This document shows, piece by piece, positions 19,164 to 29,072 of a DNA stretch of 64,000 bases. A model generated the notes under the pieces. It was given only the letters and a program-made list of their open reading frames with translations, was not told where the DNA came from and did not search any database. A program made the position numbers and the translations under genes. How positions within the stretch are numbered: position 1 is the stretch's first letter; the number at the start of each line of letters is the position of its first letter. Source of the DNA: JAXMBN01 sp046349875 (GTDB lineage: Bacteria; Planctomycetota; Planctomycetia; Pirellulales; Pirellulaceae); contig JAXMBN010000009.1 in NCBI GenBank assembly GCA_046349875.1, positions 100,881 to 164,880 on the forward strand, read 5' to 3'.

Positions 19164-19658
19164 CGACGACTGGTGCTGCTTGATACGGCCATGCCCGAGG
19201 GGTTTAATCCCTTGGTGCCACAACAGCAAGAGGATCAAGTGGGACTCGAGTATGGAATCCCATTCACGTTGCACGAACTAAGCCAACTCAAGCCTGAAGA
19301 CCAACTTCCACTTCTTTGGCAACACGCCAAGAACCTTGGCGTTCTGAAGAGAAGAAGCTCCGGAAGCGTTGGTACGGCGAAGTACTCGAAGAACTCGATC
19401 GCTCTTCCATCATCACGTGGAACTTGCAACCCAATACACGATCCTCAGGATGGAGAGATCTTGATCGTTCGACCTCGCGATGTTCCATTCTCCGTGGGAT
19501 CCAGCCTTGATCGTCACTGGGGGAAAGTTTCGAGTAAGGTTCAGGTCCGTTTTACCGCCGGGCACCACCATAGCATGGTTCAGATGCCTCACGTTCAAGA
19601 ACGCATCCATTCTCGATCAAGAACTGGAGTCAGATGCATACATCCAGATAAGAGATAA
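19060..19658 (+). pseudogene. Thioesterase remainder of the NRPS, multiple frameshifts
   Basis: The rest of the thioesterase domain can be followed through several frames. GGWSLGG, the GxSxG nucleophile motif, lies at about 19090-19107 in one frame. ELARRLQSRGE returns in the original frame up to the stop at 19163. LLDTAMPEGFNPL is in a third frame, and a later piece has GHHHSMVQ with the likely catalytic histidine, ending near 19650. At least six small indels are needed to join these pieces within 600 bases, while the 3.5 kb before has none. Confidence 0.72.
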
Positions 19659-19736
19659 TTCCGGCATGCTTTCGTTGGAGGCAACTACCGCAAGTCGATG
19701 TGTGCTGCAGGCTTTTCAATAGATTTTCGAAAGCAG

Positions 19737-19810
19737 AGCGGGTGACCGGGTTCGAACCAGCGACATGCAGCTTGAGGAAGCTACCACTCTACCAACTGAG
19801 TTACACCCGC
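19737..19810 (-). tRNA. tRNA-Gly, anticodon loop apparently 8 nt (CCC-like)
   Basis: The minus strand folds as a tRNA: acceptor GCGGGTG with CACCCGC, D-stem ACTC/GAGT, anticodon stem GTAGC/GCTGC, and T-arm GCTGG-TTCGAAC-CCGGT, with T73 as discriminator. The acceptor and U73 are glycine-type. The anticodon loop reads TTCCTCAA, eight bases rather than seven. Removing the T gives TTCCCAA, the loop of a Gly-CCC tRNA. CCA is not encoded. The extra base may be a sequencing error, decay, or a frameshift-suppressor-like loop. Confidence 0.8.
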
Positions 19811-19955
19811 ATATCTTTTAAGACTATCCCTAAGAATCTCGATTTGCAACCGTTTTTGCTCGGCAATTCAATTGCTTTGCAGACGAACCGCTGGAAGCAC
19901 GATTCAGCCAGAAAAGTCGGGGAAATCTGCGATGTAAACTCTGCTTCGTTGCCAT

Positions 19956-22465
19956 TTACTCGTAGCGTAGTGATTGGGTCAATGCAATTCGAGTCGCACG
20001 TTCGGCGGGTAGCCATGAAGCAGTCATGGCAGTTACCAAGGCTAGCCCCAAACTTCCAATCGCTAGCCAAGGACGCATCCCGAATTCGATCTCGTGTCCG
20101 ATTGCCGTGTACGTTGAAAGGTTGATAAGGTAAGCCGTGAGGATTCCCATGCTGGCGCCAGGCACGAACCCAGTCAATCCAAGTAACAATGCTTGAGCAA
20201 AAATCATGCGTCGAATTTGATGCCGCGTCATCGTGACCACGCGAAGCAATCCAATTTCTCGCGTCTGTTCGAGAATGTTCATCGTGAGCGTATTGATCAA
20301 GCCAAAAGCAGCGATGATCGCCCCCAAAGCCAACAATCCCCACAAGCCGCCGTTCACTCCATTCGACAAGCTACGAATCATCTCGACCAATTCGGCGTTC
20401 GATTGAAGCAGCAAACCATGTTCGTCGCTCAACGCTTTCAATTTGGCCTCAACAGTTGATCGCTTCTCCGAATTCACTCGGATGATATAGGCATCTTGTC
20501 CTTCGACATGAAACAGCTTTTCACCAAAACTGCGTTGCAGGTAGACCGTCAATCCTCCGGCGATATAGTCATTGACGATTCCTGCGATGCGGAGATCTTT
20601 TTTCCTTCCATCGTGTCCAGTTGTAGCGTGTCATCGACGTGCAGTTTTAGTCGTTCGGCCAAAACACTTCCCACGACGATCGAGCCGTCTTGAACACGAT
20701 TGGCCAAGATACGGCGTCCCCTTCGGTTACATCGAAATAGACTTCATCGGCGTCGCGAAACTCGCGAATGACAACGATAACCGAGTGCTCTCCAGTACGT
20801 GCACTGACGAATCGCAATGAGTCGAGACTCAATTCCATCCATGTCCCGTAGCTTCTGATCGAACTCGGCCGGAAGACTCGCGGCCTTTCCCGATGCCAAA
20901 TCCGGCATGGCAGCTCGGACGAAATAATCGCCAACAATCGCTTTGGAGCACCAGAGATCCACATCGCGAATATTGTCCATGATCGTCCATGCTAAACCGA
21001 TTCCCGTGCTGATGGCAATAAAGAGGACGGACGTGGTTAAAGCTGTACGACTTCGATGCCGCATCAACTGACGGTGCGCAAGCTTGGCTTCGATTCCTAG
21101 AAAAGGCGCGAGCACCCACTGGGTCACTCGCGACACAGGAAGCAACAAGCGAGGTAAAAGGAATACCGATCCAAATAGGAGAGCCACCGAGCCCGGTATC
21201 GACCATTTCATCGACAACCATCCCATCATGCAACCCAGGTGGAATCCAATTCCCAAAGCGGTGATGGCAAGCCCCACGTAGAGACTTTTGCCCCGAGACG
21301 ATTCGATTTCGCGAGCCGTCATGACTTGCATCGCTTCGGCCGGAGACAAAAGTCCAGCTCGCCGAGCCGGGACAAATGCACCTACCAGTGCGATGCCGAT
21401 TCCAAACAGCGAAGCGACAACAAATGGTTGCCATGAGAGCCGCGGTGCTGGTAGGTCGGTTTGAATGACCTGCGACGTGGCTTGCGTCAAAAAATGCGCT
21501 CCAACAATACCGATGGCGATGCCAACCAGCGATCCAATCACTCCCAAGAAAAAAGCCTCGTGCAATATGAACTCGGTAATCTGACGCCGTGTTGATCCAA
21601 TGGCTCGAAGGATCCCCAGTTGCCTGCGTCGCTCTCCCACTGCCATCTGAAAGGTGTTGTAGATGATAAAGACGGCGATAATCAGAGCGAATGTCGTTGC
21701 CAGTCGCAGTGCTTGTTCTGTCGCATTGCGAGCTTGCTCTGCGATTTGGTTATCTTGTTTTGGTGATTGAGCATACAGTCCCGTAGGGAGCATCGCACTC
21801 AGGTTCGACTTCACCTTGTCCAACTCGGCGGGATTCTGAACCATCAACTCAATCTTGTCGATCCTTCCTCGGGTTCGAAACCGAGACTGAACAGCATCCA
21901 GCGGCGCAAATACAATGCCTCCTTGTGCAAGGGACGAAGCCCCTTTCAGTTTATAGAAACCAACAACCTTCCATTCCTTGAGACCTGCCGCTGCGAGTAG
22001 CTTCACCTCATCGCCGAGTTTCATCGACAGCGAACGCGCTGTTTGCTCGTCGACGATGAGCTCAAAGTCTTGGTCGAACATCCGCCCTTGTGTCACGATC
22101 TTAGGTCGCAACACTTCATCCGACGCGGGATCGATACCCATGACTTGAGTGCGGACCCGAAGATCGCCAAAGAACATGACGGTCGATCGATAAAGACTCG
22201 GTACTGCAGCCTGGATCCCTGGCTGAGCCCGAACCAAATCGATGACATCCCCTTCAAATCCCGCATTGCTCTCGGAAGCAATCTCGAGATGCGCTTTGCC
22301 AGAAACGGACTCGAACATGGCATTCTGTGCTTGGCGTACAGTGGTCGACGTCAGATTGACGGCCACCACTGCAGCGGAACCAATCACAATGCTCATCAGC
22401 GTCAACAGAACACGAAGAGGTCGATTCCGAAATTCGCTGTAACTCAATCTCCACAAACGAAACAT
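19956..22465 (-). pseudogene. FtsX/MacB-type ABC transporter permease, frameshifted
   Basis: The N-terminal 570 or so residues are open from an ATG at 22465 (frame open to 22495) and show the MacB/FtsX layout: a first membrane segment (LRVLLTLMSIVIGSAAVVAV), a periplasmic domain, then several FtsX membrane helices and an internal duplication. The frame is lost near 20805. The sequence continues in a second frame (VSARTGEHSVIVVIREF), then a third (RILANRVQDGSIVVGSVLAE), and a run of A at about 20601 lacks one base before the last piece (19956-20573), which has the final three membrane helices. At least three indels fall within 250 bases. No ATPase partner gene is next to it. Substrate unknown. 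Confidence 0.85.
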
Positions 22466-22948
22466 GCGTTCCTCGCCGGGACGCGTCCATGCCAATAGGG
22501 ATCGTCAAACCTTGCCGCGCGATTCCAATTCGCTGTCGGCTCTCAAAACGTTCTAGTATACCGCGCCACCGCTCCATCGGAGAGGTCCGCTTGGGGGACC
22601 TTTTTTGAGACAAGCGGATCGAAAGGGATCTATGTCGGTTCGATGAAAAACACCGGCTCCTCGCAGACATACCATTTGACCAGTGGACTTCTCGATCGCA
22701 ACGTAGCAAACTCGCCTCAATTGTTACATCCTACCGATAGAAAGACACTGACGCTGAGTCTTGCGGTTTACGGTTCTATTTCCACAGGCTTTGCACGCAA
22801 TGGCAAATAGGCTGAATCTATTACTTCCATTTTCCGATTCGAGACAAAAGATCTCAAATTCTTTGAAAACCTCACGGTGACTTCCTATTCATTTGCAGTC
22901 CACTCATCGTGATACTCCACTTATTCGCTGATACAAGGATGTAAAGCG
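22466..22948. other. Intergenic region between permease and DUF4105 gene
   Basis: This divergent region of about 480 bases has no credible coding frame. It contains one terminator-like hairpin on the plus strand near 22583-22606, listed separately; otherwise nothing is recognised. Confidence 0.5.
22583..22606 (+). terminator. Terminator-like hairpin
   Basis: AGGTCC and GGACCT form a 6-bp stem over a G-rich loop, followed by six T on the plus strand. No plus-strand gene precedes it, so it may be chance, an RNA end, or a remnant. Confidence 0.35.
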
Positions 22949-23854
22949 ATGGCAATTAGCAAACGACAACTCGGTCGAATCCTATTGGCCCTGTTGTCTT
23001 TGTTCATCCACTTTGGATGCCGGAGTTTTGGTCCTCCTTATCATCTACGACCATCCAACGATCGCGATTGGATTGTTGAACATGGAAGGATACCTCACGT
23101 TGCTTTCGACGATAACTGGATCCACTTATGCAATGTACGCGACTTCCACCATACGGGCAAAGAATGCTTTCACCCTTGCTATCGCCACATCTCTATCGAT
23201 AGCTGTTCGATCGAAACTGTGGATCTCTTTATTAGCTATCCGGTCCGCGACCCAAGTCCATTCGCGCATACGTTCCTCAGTTTTGGAACGAAAGATTCGG
23301 AAGATTTCTATATCCTATCGGTGGAAGCACGCCGTGAAAAAGGAGAGAAGTACCAACCCATTGCAGGCATGATGCGAAAATTCGATCTCATCTATGTCAT
23401 TGCAACCGAACGAGACATGCTCGATCAGCGCGCTCACTGGAATGAGGAAAAAGTCCATCGCTACCCCATTCAAGTCGAACCCCGCCATGCGCGTTCCCTC
23501 TTTGTCGACATGCTTCACCAAGTTCAAGAACTCGAAACCGATCCTCAGTTCTACAATACCGTCAAAAACAATTGTACCAGCAACCTTCTCAAGCATGCCG
23601 AAGAGATCGGCAATCGGAACTTTCCAGATCGAATCATTGCCATCATGCCAGGTTACGCCGATCGCTTTTTGCAACGAATGAACCTCATCGATGACAGTTA
23701 TCCAATTCGATGCCTTCACTCCTACTCGCTCATCAATCCGCTTGTGAGTGCCTATCGATGCGATCCGGATTTTTCGCGTCGCATCCGCGGGATCAGCGCC
23801 GATGACCACGTTGCGAAAGCATCACTCGATCCAGTATCCGCCCTAGTTCGTTGA
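22949..23854 (+). CDS. DUF4105 (Lnb N-terminal-like) lipoprotein
   Basis: The 301-residue protein has a signal peptide with a cysteine in IHFGC at about residue 24 that suits lipidation. The core matches DUF4105: HTFLSFG, SVEARREKGEKY, the MMRKFDLIYVIATERD segment and FYNTVKNNCTSN. The histidine and the cysteine in NCT sit where NlpC-like hydrolases have their active pair, and a peptidase or amidase role in the envelope has been suggested for the family; this is inference. AAGGATG precedes the ATG. It is convergent with the DUF900 gene. Confidence 0.83.
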   Translation: MAISKRQLGRILLALLSLFIHFGCRSFGPPYHLRPSNDRDWIVEHGRIPHVAFDDNWIHLCNVRDFHHTGKECFHPCYRHISIDSCSIETVDLFISYPVRDPSPFAHTFLSFGTKDSEDFYILSVEARREKGEKYQPIAGMMRKFDLIYVIATERDMLDQRAHWNEEKVHRYPIQVEPRHARSLFVDMLHQVQELETDPQFYNTVKNNCTSNLLKHAEEIGNRNFPDRIIAIMPGYADRFLQRMNLIDDSYPIRCLHSYSLINPLVSAYRCDPDFSRRIRGISADDHVAKASLDPVSALVR

Positions 23855-23936
23855 ACACATTCCGAAGTCGCTCGGTAATGAATGCAAGTCGATCGAACTC
23901 CATTCATCGTTGAACGCACTTCATCAAAATAACGCT

Positions 23937-26036
23937 CTAGCGCACTTCAGGCGTTTCCTGCTGAATAACGCCTGAAGGAACAGGTGGCAATCGTTTTTGC
24001 AATTCTTCTAGGATGAGTGTCCAGTAACGCAAGTCATTATCGACCGGCCAAGGCTTCAGTCGGCGTTGCTCTGGAGGCAGATCTTTCAAGATGAGTTGCT
24101 GGACGTCACGCAGGATCGGCATGCAATCTCCATAATACGAATGGCCCAACAAATCCGTATCGATATCGGATGCATCAACGGTATCGACCCCAACGGTTAC
24201 GAGAGCACCTTGGCTGGAATCACCTGCACGTGGTGAATCATTGAACGTTTTTGAAGCCAACAACGCCCAATCATTTTTAGAACAATACAAAGTTGTTCGG
24301 TTGGCCGTTCGGATCAATCGTGGAGCCAACTGAGTGCGGAAGACATCGCGGTCGATATCCGGTGCAGCCAGAATAATCTGATCAAAGATTCGGCCTTGAT
24401 CTCCAAGTTCGGCGATCGCCCTGCATGTTGCGTCTGCACCCATGCTATGAGCAATCACGTGGATGCGATCCGCCTTGCTCCTTTGCGCAACGTCGATCAA
24501 GAATTGCTTGATCATATACCGACTGAACTCGATTTCATTCCGATCCGAAAAATAGTGGCGGATACTAGCGCGGGATGGCCAACTGAAGAAAATCGGTACG
24601 CCTTCAAACTGCAAATCGTAACAGATCTGGGCCGTCCGTTTGGCGGCATTCTCAAAAGTGACATTGAACCCATGAATGAATACGAAACAGGAACGGTCGT
24701 CTTTGGGTAGGGTACTAAGTCGATTGCGAATCGCAGCAAAGTAGGCATCTGCCTCTAAAGTCTCGGTCTTTTGAAGAACCACATGTTCTTGTTCATCCTC
24801 AGGTCCTAGTGTGGGCGACTCGACCTCTCCAATCTTGTGCGTCGGTGGAATAGAGACGTTGCATATTCCGTAGTACATTTGATTCGACGAATCTCGCCGA
24901 CCACCAAACCGCGGCCCCGTTCCGATACGCCATCGATCCAGCAATTCACTTCGAAAGAGAACCAAGGCCCAAATACTTCCACAGAGAAAGATCGCGACGA
25001 CGCTGATTCCCAAACATCCCATTTTGTGGTTGGACTTCCCTGGCCACAAACTCCAAACACAAGCCAGAACCATTCCGATCGCGACCATGGGATAAAAGAG
25101 AACTCGACTCCATGGCGGCTGCTCCGCCGGCGTCATTTCACGATTGGTACCAAAATACACTTGCACAACTTTGGGCTTTGCTTCATCGATCCATCGTGAT
25201 TGGTGTCCTGGCTTCGCGATTTCTCCTTTTCGTTTCGGTTCTTCCGAAGCACCGCGATCCATTTCCATCGGTGTCATGCGTGGGGTTGGCGGTTTTTCGA
25301 ACGCACCGTCGGCAGGCAAGGTTCGGCTTCCAACGATCCGTGAGAGTAAGGTCGCAGCACGGATACGGGCCGTCGGTGTTCCTTCTTGCATAACCTTGAG
25401 AAGCCCAGGAACGGCCGACGCTCCTTCTTCCAAGATCCGATGTGCCACACTGGCTTGAACCTTTTCATCTTGACTGGAAAGCCCTTCCCATAACGCCGAC
25501 CAATACGCCTCAGGCAAACCCGCCGAACCCGTTTCAATATGTTCCAAGCCAACCATTGCAGCTTGTCGAGCTTCGGAATTCTCTTCTTGAAGCCAACTTG
25601 TCAACCTTTCTTTCACAATCTCTTCGAGTTCTCCACGTCGCGTCAACGCACGTGAAGCTTGCCTTTGCAATTGGGGGCTTCCTCGTTCCATCATGTCTTT
25701 GAGAAAGGAACGCTTGTCTTCCTCACTCATTCCTGACACCCGATCAAAGTATCGGTCGATGATAAAAGCCTGCTGCTTTTCATCGGCGACACCTTTTTGA
25801 ATGTCGTTCAGTGTGATCTCCTTCTTGGAGGCTAAGGGGTCCTTCGCGAGATACTCTTGGGCCCATTGCGGAGGCTGTGAGTTCGCTGCGGGCGATTGCG
25901 ATACGTCAGAAGAAGTTGTTGGCAATCCATATTGAGCTTTAGGTTCCTGCCCAAATGCAATCGATGTTTCGAGCATGACTCCCCATAGGAGAATCACAAA
26001 GCATCGAGAACGTGTGACCCATTTATTTCGATTCAT
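23937..26036 (-). CDS. Membrane protein with HEAT-like repeats and DUF900 alpha/beta hydrolase
   Basis: The 699-residue protein starts with a signal peptide (CFVILLWGVMLETSIAFG). Residues of about 100-240 are helical repeats like HEAT/armadillo units (RQASRALTRRGEL and similar). Two hydrophobic segments follow near 310-365. The C-terminal half has the DUF900 esterase-like fold: VQVYFGTNRE, CFVFIHGFNV, FFSWPS and the nucleophile serine in AHSMGA, then an acid (LAAPDIDRDVF) and a late histidine (LGHSYYGD). Substrate unknown. It lies 47 bases downstream of the caspase-like gene on the same strand, so the two may be cotranscribed. Confidence 0.85.
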   Translation of the reverse strand: MNRNKWVTRSRCFVILLWGVMLETSIAFGQEPKAQYGLPTTSSDVSQSPAANSQPPQWAQEYLAKDPLASKKEITLNDIQKGVADEKQQAFIIDRYFDRVSGMSEEDKRSFLKDMMERGSPQLQRQASRALTRRGELEEIVKERLTSWLQEENSEARQAAMVGLEHIETGSAGLPEAYWSALWEGLSSQDEKVQASVAHRILEEGASAVPGLLKVMQEGTPTARIRAATLLSRIVGSRTLPADGAFEKPPTPRMTPMEMDRGASEEPKRKGEIAKPGHQSRWIDEAKPKVVQVYFGTNREMTPAEQPPWSRVLFYPMVAIGMVLACVWSLWPGKSNHKMGCLGISVVAIFLCGSIWALVLFRSELLDRWRIGTGPRFGGRRDSSNQMYYGICNVSIPPTHKIGEVESPTLGPEDEQEHVVLQKTETLEADAYFAAIRNRLSTLPKDDRSCFVFIHGFNVTFENAAKRTAQICYDLQFEGVPIFFSWPSRASIRHYFSDRNEIEFSRYMIKQFLIDVAQRSKADRIHVIAHSMGADATCRAIAELGDQGRIFDQIILAAPDIDRDVFRTQLAPRLIRTANRTTLYCSKNDWALLASKTFNDSPRAGDSSQGALVTVGVDTVDASDIDTDLLGHSYYGDCMPILRDVQQLILKDLPPEQRRLKPWPVDNDLRYWTLILEELQKRLPPVPSGVIQQETPEVR

Positions 26037-26083
26037 CAGTGATCAACCTCGAGGTTGTCGAGGCCCTCTACCGCTTTCTAACT

Positions 26084-27223
26084 TTAGTAGCGCATTCGCA
26101 TGAGGACTTCGAACTTCCCTTGCAATGGGTCTTGGACCGTTAGACGCACGATCTGCGGAGCATCTGCGAACTTCTTCATCGCTTCCGATGCACTTGTGAT
26201 TTCTTCACCGTTGATGGCCAAGATCGCTTGCTGCGGCTGAAGGCTTATCAAGCTATTCTTGCTTACCGAAAACACTTGAGCCGCGGGCGACTGAGGATCG
26301 ACTTGGGTAATAATGACTCCTCGGCCTTGGAATTCGCGAACCAACATTCCAGTCCGAGGCCCTTTCTTTTCTGGTTTGCCCGGGTACTCTACGGGATCAA
26401 CGTTTTGTTCGAGCTGAGTCCTGTGTTCTTCGGGTGCATCGGCGCCCTTTGGATAAAAATCATGAAAGGACTCATGCGTTTGCAAACTCACCGCGCGAAC
26501 CAACTCTTCCCAATTTGCCGATCGTTGACGATTGCGATCGAACCAGCGGATGAGTTCCTTCGTAAAAATCGATCCAGGCAAGTTTTTCATTTCGGGATCA
26601 TGCGGAGTGAAGAATGCGCTCTCGCCTGGGGAACTACTGTTGATATTTACCAACCCATTTTGCTCCAAAAGCAAGGATCGAAAGAGCGGAGTGGGCGATC
26701 GTACATCACGCGGCCGAAACGCTGGACTGATATACGCGTAACCATCGCTTCGCGTATTGCAACAATCCGTGATGAGCAAGGTGAGTTTTGCACCTTTTGA
26801 TTGCAATGCTTGAAGTAACTTCTTGCGAGGGAGCTTTCCCTTGGCTAGCGCAAGGTAATGGCCTTGGTCGTCCGAACCACCATGGCCAGAAAAATAGAAC
26901 CACAGAATATCCCCAGGACGAACATTGCAAGCTTCGATGGCTTGCATGAGAAATTCCGGATCGCTTTGCTCATCCTCTTCGATCTCGATCCGACGAACAC
27001 GAATTTGGTTTTCCGGCATGTTGTCCTTCAACATGCCGACCATCGTCGTAATATCCATGGCCACGTTGGGCGTGTACTTTCCCCATCCTGCAGAAGGCGA
27101 AACATCACCAACAACAAGGGCATGAACCACTTGTGCCCAGCATGAAGGCGTAATGGCAAATAGCAAGAACAGGGTGACAGTCAGAGGGATACTTTGATTT
27201 CGCAGGTGAGTACGCGCGCCCAT
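26084..27223 (-). CDS. Secreted caspase-like (peptidase C14) protein with C-terminal PDZ domain
   Basis: From the ATG at 27223 the 379-residue protein has a signal peptide (LFLLFAITPSCWA) and then a caspase-type fold. The catalytic histidine is in FYFSGHGG and the cysteine in LLITDCCN, both after beta strands as in metacaspases and orthocaspases. Residues of about 285-379 form a PDZ domain (GVIITQVDPQSPAAQVF, AILAINGEEITS). The open frame reaches 27544, but the part before 27223 has no signal or family look. Metacaspase-like enzymes usually cut after basic residues; the PDZ may bind partner C-termini. The divergent TadE-like gene starts about 295 bases away. Confidence 0.87.
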   Translation of the reverse strand: MGARTHLRNQSIPLTVTLFLLFAITPSCWAQVVHALVVGDVSPSAGWGKYTPNVAMDITTMVGMLKDNMPENQIRVRRIEIEEDEQSDPEFLMQAIEACNVRPGDILWFYFSGHGGSDDQGHYLALAKGKLPRKKLLQALQSKGAKLTLLITDCCNTRSDGYAYISPAFRPRDVRSPTPLFRSLLLEQNGLVNINSSSPGESAFFTPHDPEMKNLPGSIFTKELIRWFDRNRQRSANWEELVRAVSLQTHESFHDFYPKGADAPEEHRTQLEQNVDPVEYPGKPEKKGPRTGMLVREFQGRGVIITQVDPQSPAAQVFSVSKNSLISLQPQQAILAINGEEITSASEAMKKFADAPQIVRLTVQDPLQGKFEVLMRMRY

Positions 27224-27517
27224 GATCCACCAGCCTTTGCTTTGATATCTGTCATTTTGGCGACCGCATGCTTCTAGTGCAAACGATGCACCCAATTGGG
27301 GACGCTTTCGATGGACCAGATTGTCGCACGCCTCGATTCGGCAGAGTTCACTTTCTTTGCATATATCCACTACAACCCTTCCAAACCGATCTTCAAAAGC
27401 GACTTCTTTTCGGGGAGGACGAAGGATCATGATCCCCCCGCAAATCTCTGACCTAGGGAATGAGATATCAGAAAGGTTTTCCTGCGAAGGGCAGGAACCA
27501 TTGCGGGAAAAGGAAAA

Positions 27518-27922
27518 ATGAACACTCCAAAGCGGCGATTCCATTCAAAACCTCGAGCGGGAACTTCCGTCGTTGAGTTTGCAGTCTGCGCGCCGGTTCT
27601 GGTGGTTGTCTTCTTAGGTGCCGTCGAAATCAGTAATTCGATCTTTCTCAAGCAAGCAGCTACGGCGGCCTGCTACGAAGCAGCTCGAGTTGCAAGCGGA
27701 TCCAGCGGAACGATGGCTCGAGCAAGTGCTCGCGGTGAAGAGGTCTTGGCAGCGCGATCCATCCAAGGGGCAACTTTCTCTTATACGCCCTCATTGGAGG
27801 CCGATTGGACACGAGGAACCAGTGTCGAGGTCAGCGTAACCCTTCCAACCTCGAACCTGGGTGTCACTCGCATGTTCGTGTACCGCAATATCCAAGCATC
27901 GCTAACGATGGTCAAGCAATAG
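27518..27922 (+). CDS. TadE-like minor pilin
   Basis: The 134-residue protein has the TadE signature near the N-terminus: RAGTSVVEFAVCAPVLVV, a short basic leader followed by a glutamate five residues into a hydrophobic helix. The remainder is a small pilin-like domain. TadE proteins are processed and assembled with Flp pili or the related secretion apparatus. An AAAGGAAAA stretch precedes the ATG. It is the first of three closely spaced genes (7 and 6 base gaps). No tad ATPase, secretin or Flp pilin gene is in the window. Confidence 0.85.
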   Translation: MNTPKRRFHSKPRAGTSVVEFAVCAPVLVVVFLGAVEISNSIFLKQAATAACYEAARVASGSSGTMARASARGEEVLAARSIQGATFSYTPSLEADWTRGTSVEVSVTLPTSNLGVTRMFVYRNIQASLTMVKQ

Positions 27923-27929
27923 AGGTGAC

Positions 27930-29066
27930 ATGATGCATGTGAAACGTAGAGGTGCGATCATCGTCCTCATGATGGTTGCTCTTGGCGCCATCTTGATCAT
28001 CTCCGCATTCTGCATCAACATCGCTTACATGCAGTTGGTTCGTACGGAATTGCGTGCAGCATCCGATGCGGCTGCTCGCGCGGGTGCGGAAGCATTGGCT
28101 CGCGAAGATTCGCCTGACGCTGCCATCGCGGCCGCCATCGCCAATGCAGCTCGCAACAAAGTTGGTAATGGAAAACTCCGCCTGACCGCTGCGGACATCG
28201 AACTTGGAAAAGCCAATCGCAATGCCAAAGGCGAATGGGAATTCGATACCCGAGGAGCGCCACTCAGCGCCGTTCGCATCCATGCGGGTGCGTCTACCAA
28301 TTTGATGATGTCTGGACTGACGGGACGCAAGAGTTTTGCCCCTGAAATGGTATCGACCGCAGCTTTTTCGACGAACGAGATCTGTCTGGTTGTTGATCGT
28401 TCCCATTCCATGTGCTTCGATCTCAGTGGTGACGATTGGGTCTATCCTTCGAGCATTCCACCTGCTCCTCCAGACCAAGTTGTTTATCCACCCGATGACA
28501 ATGATAGCCGCTGGGCCTATCTAGAACGTGCTATCGATGTTTTTCTTGCAGCGATCGAAACCACCAATCTCGATCAACGCGTGGGCCTCATCACGTGGGG
28601 ATCGGATATTTCTCTCCGCACATTTGAAGGTCGACTCACAGGTCGAACATTTCCAGCGACTGCACTCGATTGTCCACTTGGAGCGGCCTATCCCGACATC
28701 CGCAATGCCATCTATGCCCGTGGCGATGATGTCATGCTTGGAGCCACCAATTGTTCTGCCGGCATCGATATGGGCATCAGCGAATTGACCGGCACACGAT
28801 CACACGCCAATTCCAACAAGATCATGATTTTGATGACCGATGGAAAATGGAATGCAGGTCGCAAACCTTCCGATGCGGCCCGAGACGCCAAAAAACTCGG
28901 CATCACGATTCATACCATCACCTTTTTGGACAAAGCAGACCAATCCGAAATGGTCAAAGTGGCGCGAGCCACAGGTGGCTTTCACTACCACGCATCCAAT
29001 GGCGAAGAGCTCGAAGAAGCCTTCCGAGAATTAGCTCGCCATCTTCCCGTCGCCTTGACCGACTAA
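27930..29066 (+). CDS. TadG-like protein with von Willebrand A domain
   Basis: The 378-residue protein begins with a basic stretch and a TadG/DUF2134-type helix (RRGAIIVLMMVALGAILIIS), with AASDAAARAGAEAL typical of the Flp-associated TadG family. A vWA domain follows from about residue 145 with the MIDAS DxSxS as VDRSHS and a later KIMILMTDGKWN. The domain probably binds a metal ion and a protein partner outside the cell. It lies in the middle of the three-gene Tad-type operon. Confidence 0.87.
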   Translation: MMHVKRRGAIIVLMMVALGAILIISAFCINIAYMQLVRTELRAASDAAARAGAEALAREDSPDAAIAAAIANAARNKVGNGKLRLTAADIELGKANRNAKGEWEFDTRGAPLSAVRIHAGASTNLMMSGLTGRKSFAPEMVSTAAFSTNEICLVVDRSHSMCFDLSGDDWVYPSSIPPAPPDQVVYPPDDNDSRWAYLERAIDVFLAAIETTNLDQRVGLITWGSDISLRTFEGRLTGRTFPATALDCPLGAAYPDIRNAIYARGDDVMLGATNCSAGIDMGISELTGTRSHANSNKIMILMTDGKWNAGRKPSDAARDAKKLGITIHTITFLDKADQSEMVKVARATGGFHYHASNGEELEEAFRELARHLPVALTD

Positions 29067-29072
29067 GTACCC

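Noticed and set aside
19737..22465. tRNA-Gly as an attachment site of an integrated island
   Set aside because: No integrase, and no second copy of the tRNA 3' end was seen in the window.
27224..27544. N-terminal extension of the caspase-like protein
   Set aside because: The first 107 codons lack a signal peptide and family similarity, while the ATG at 27223 begins a clear signal peptide.
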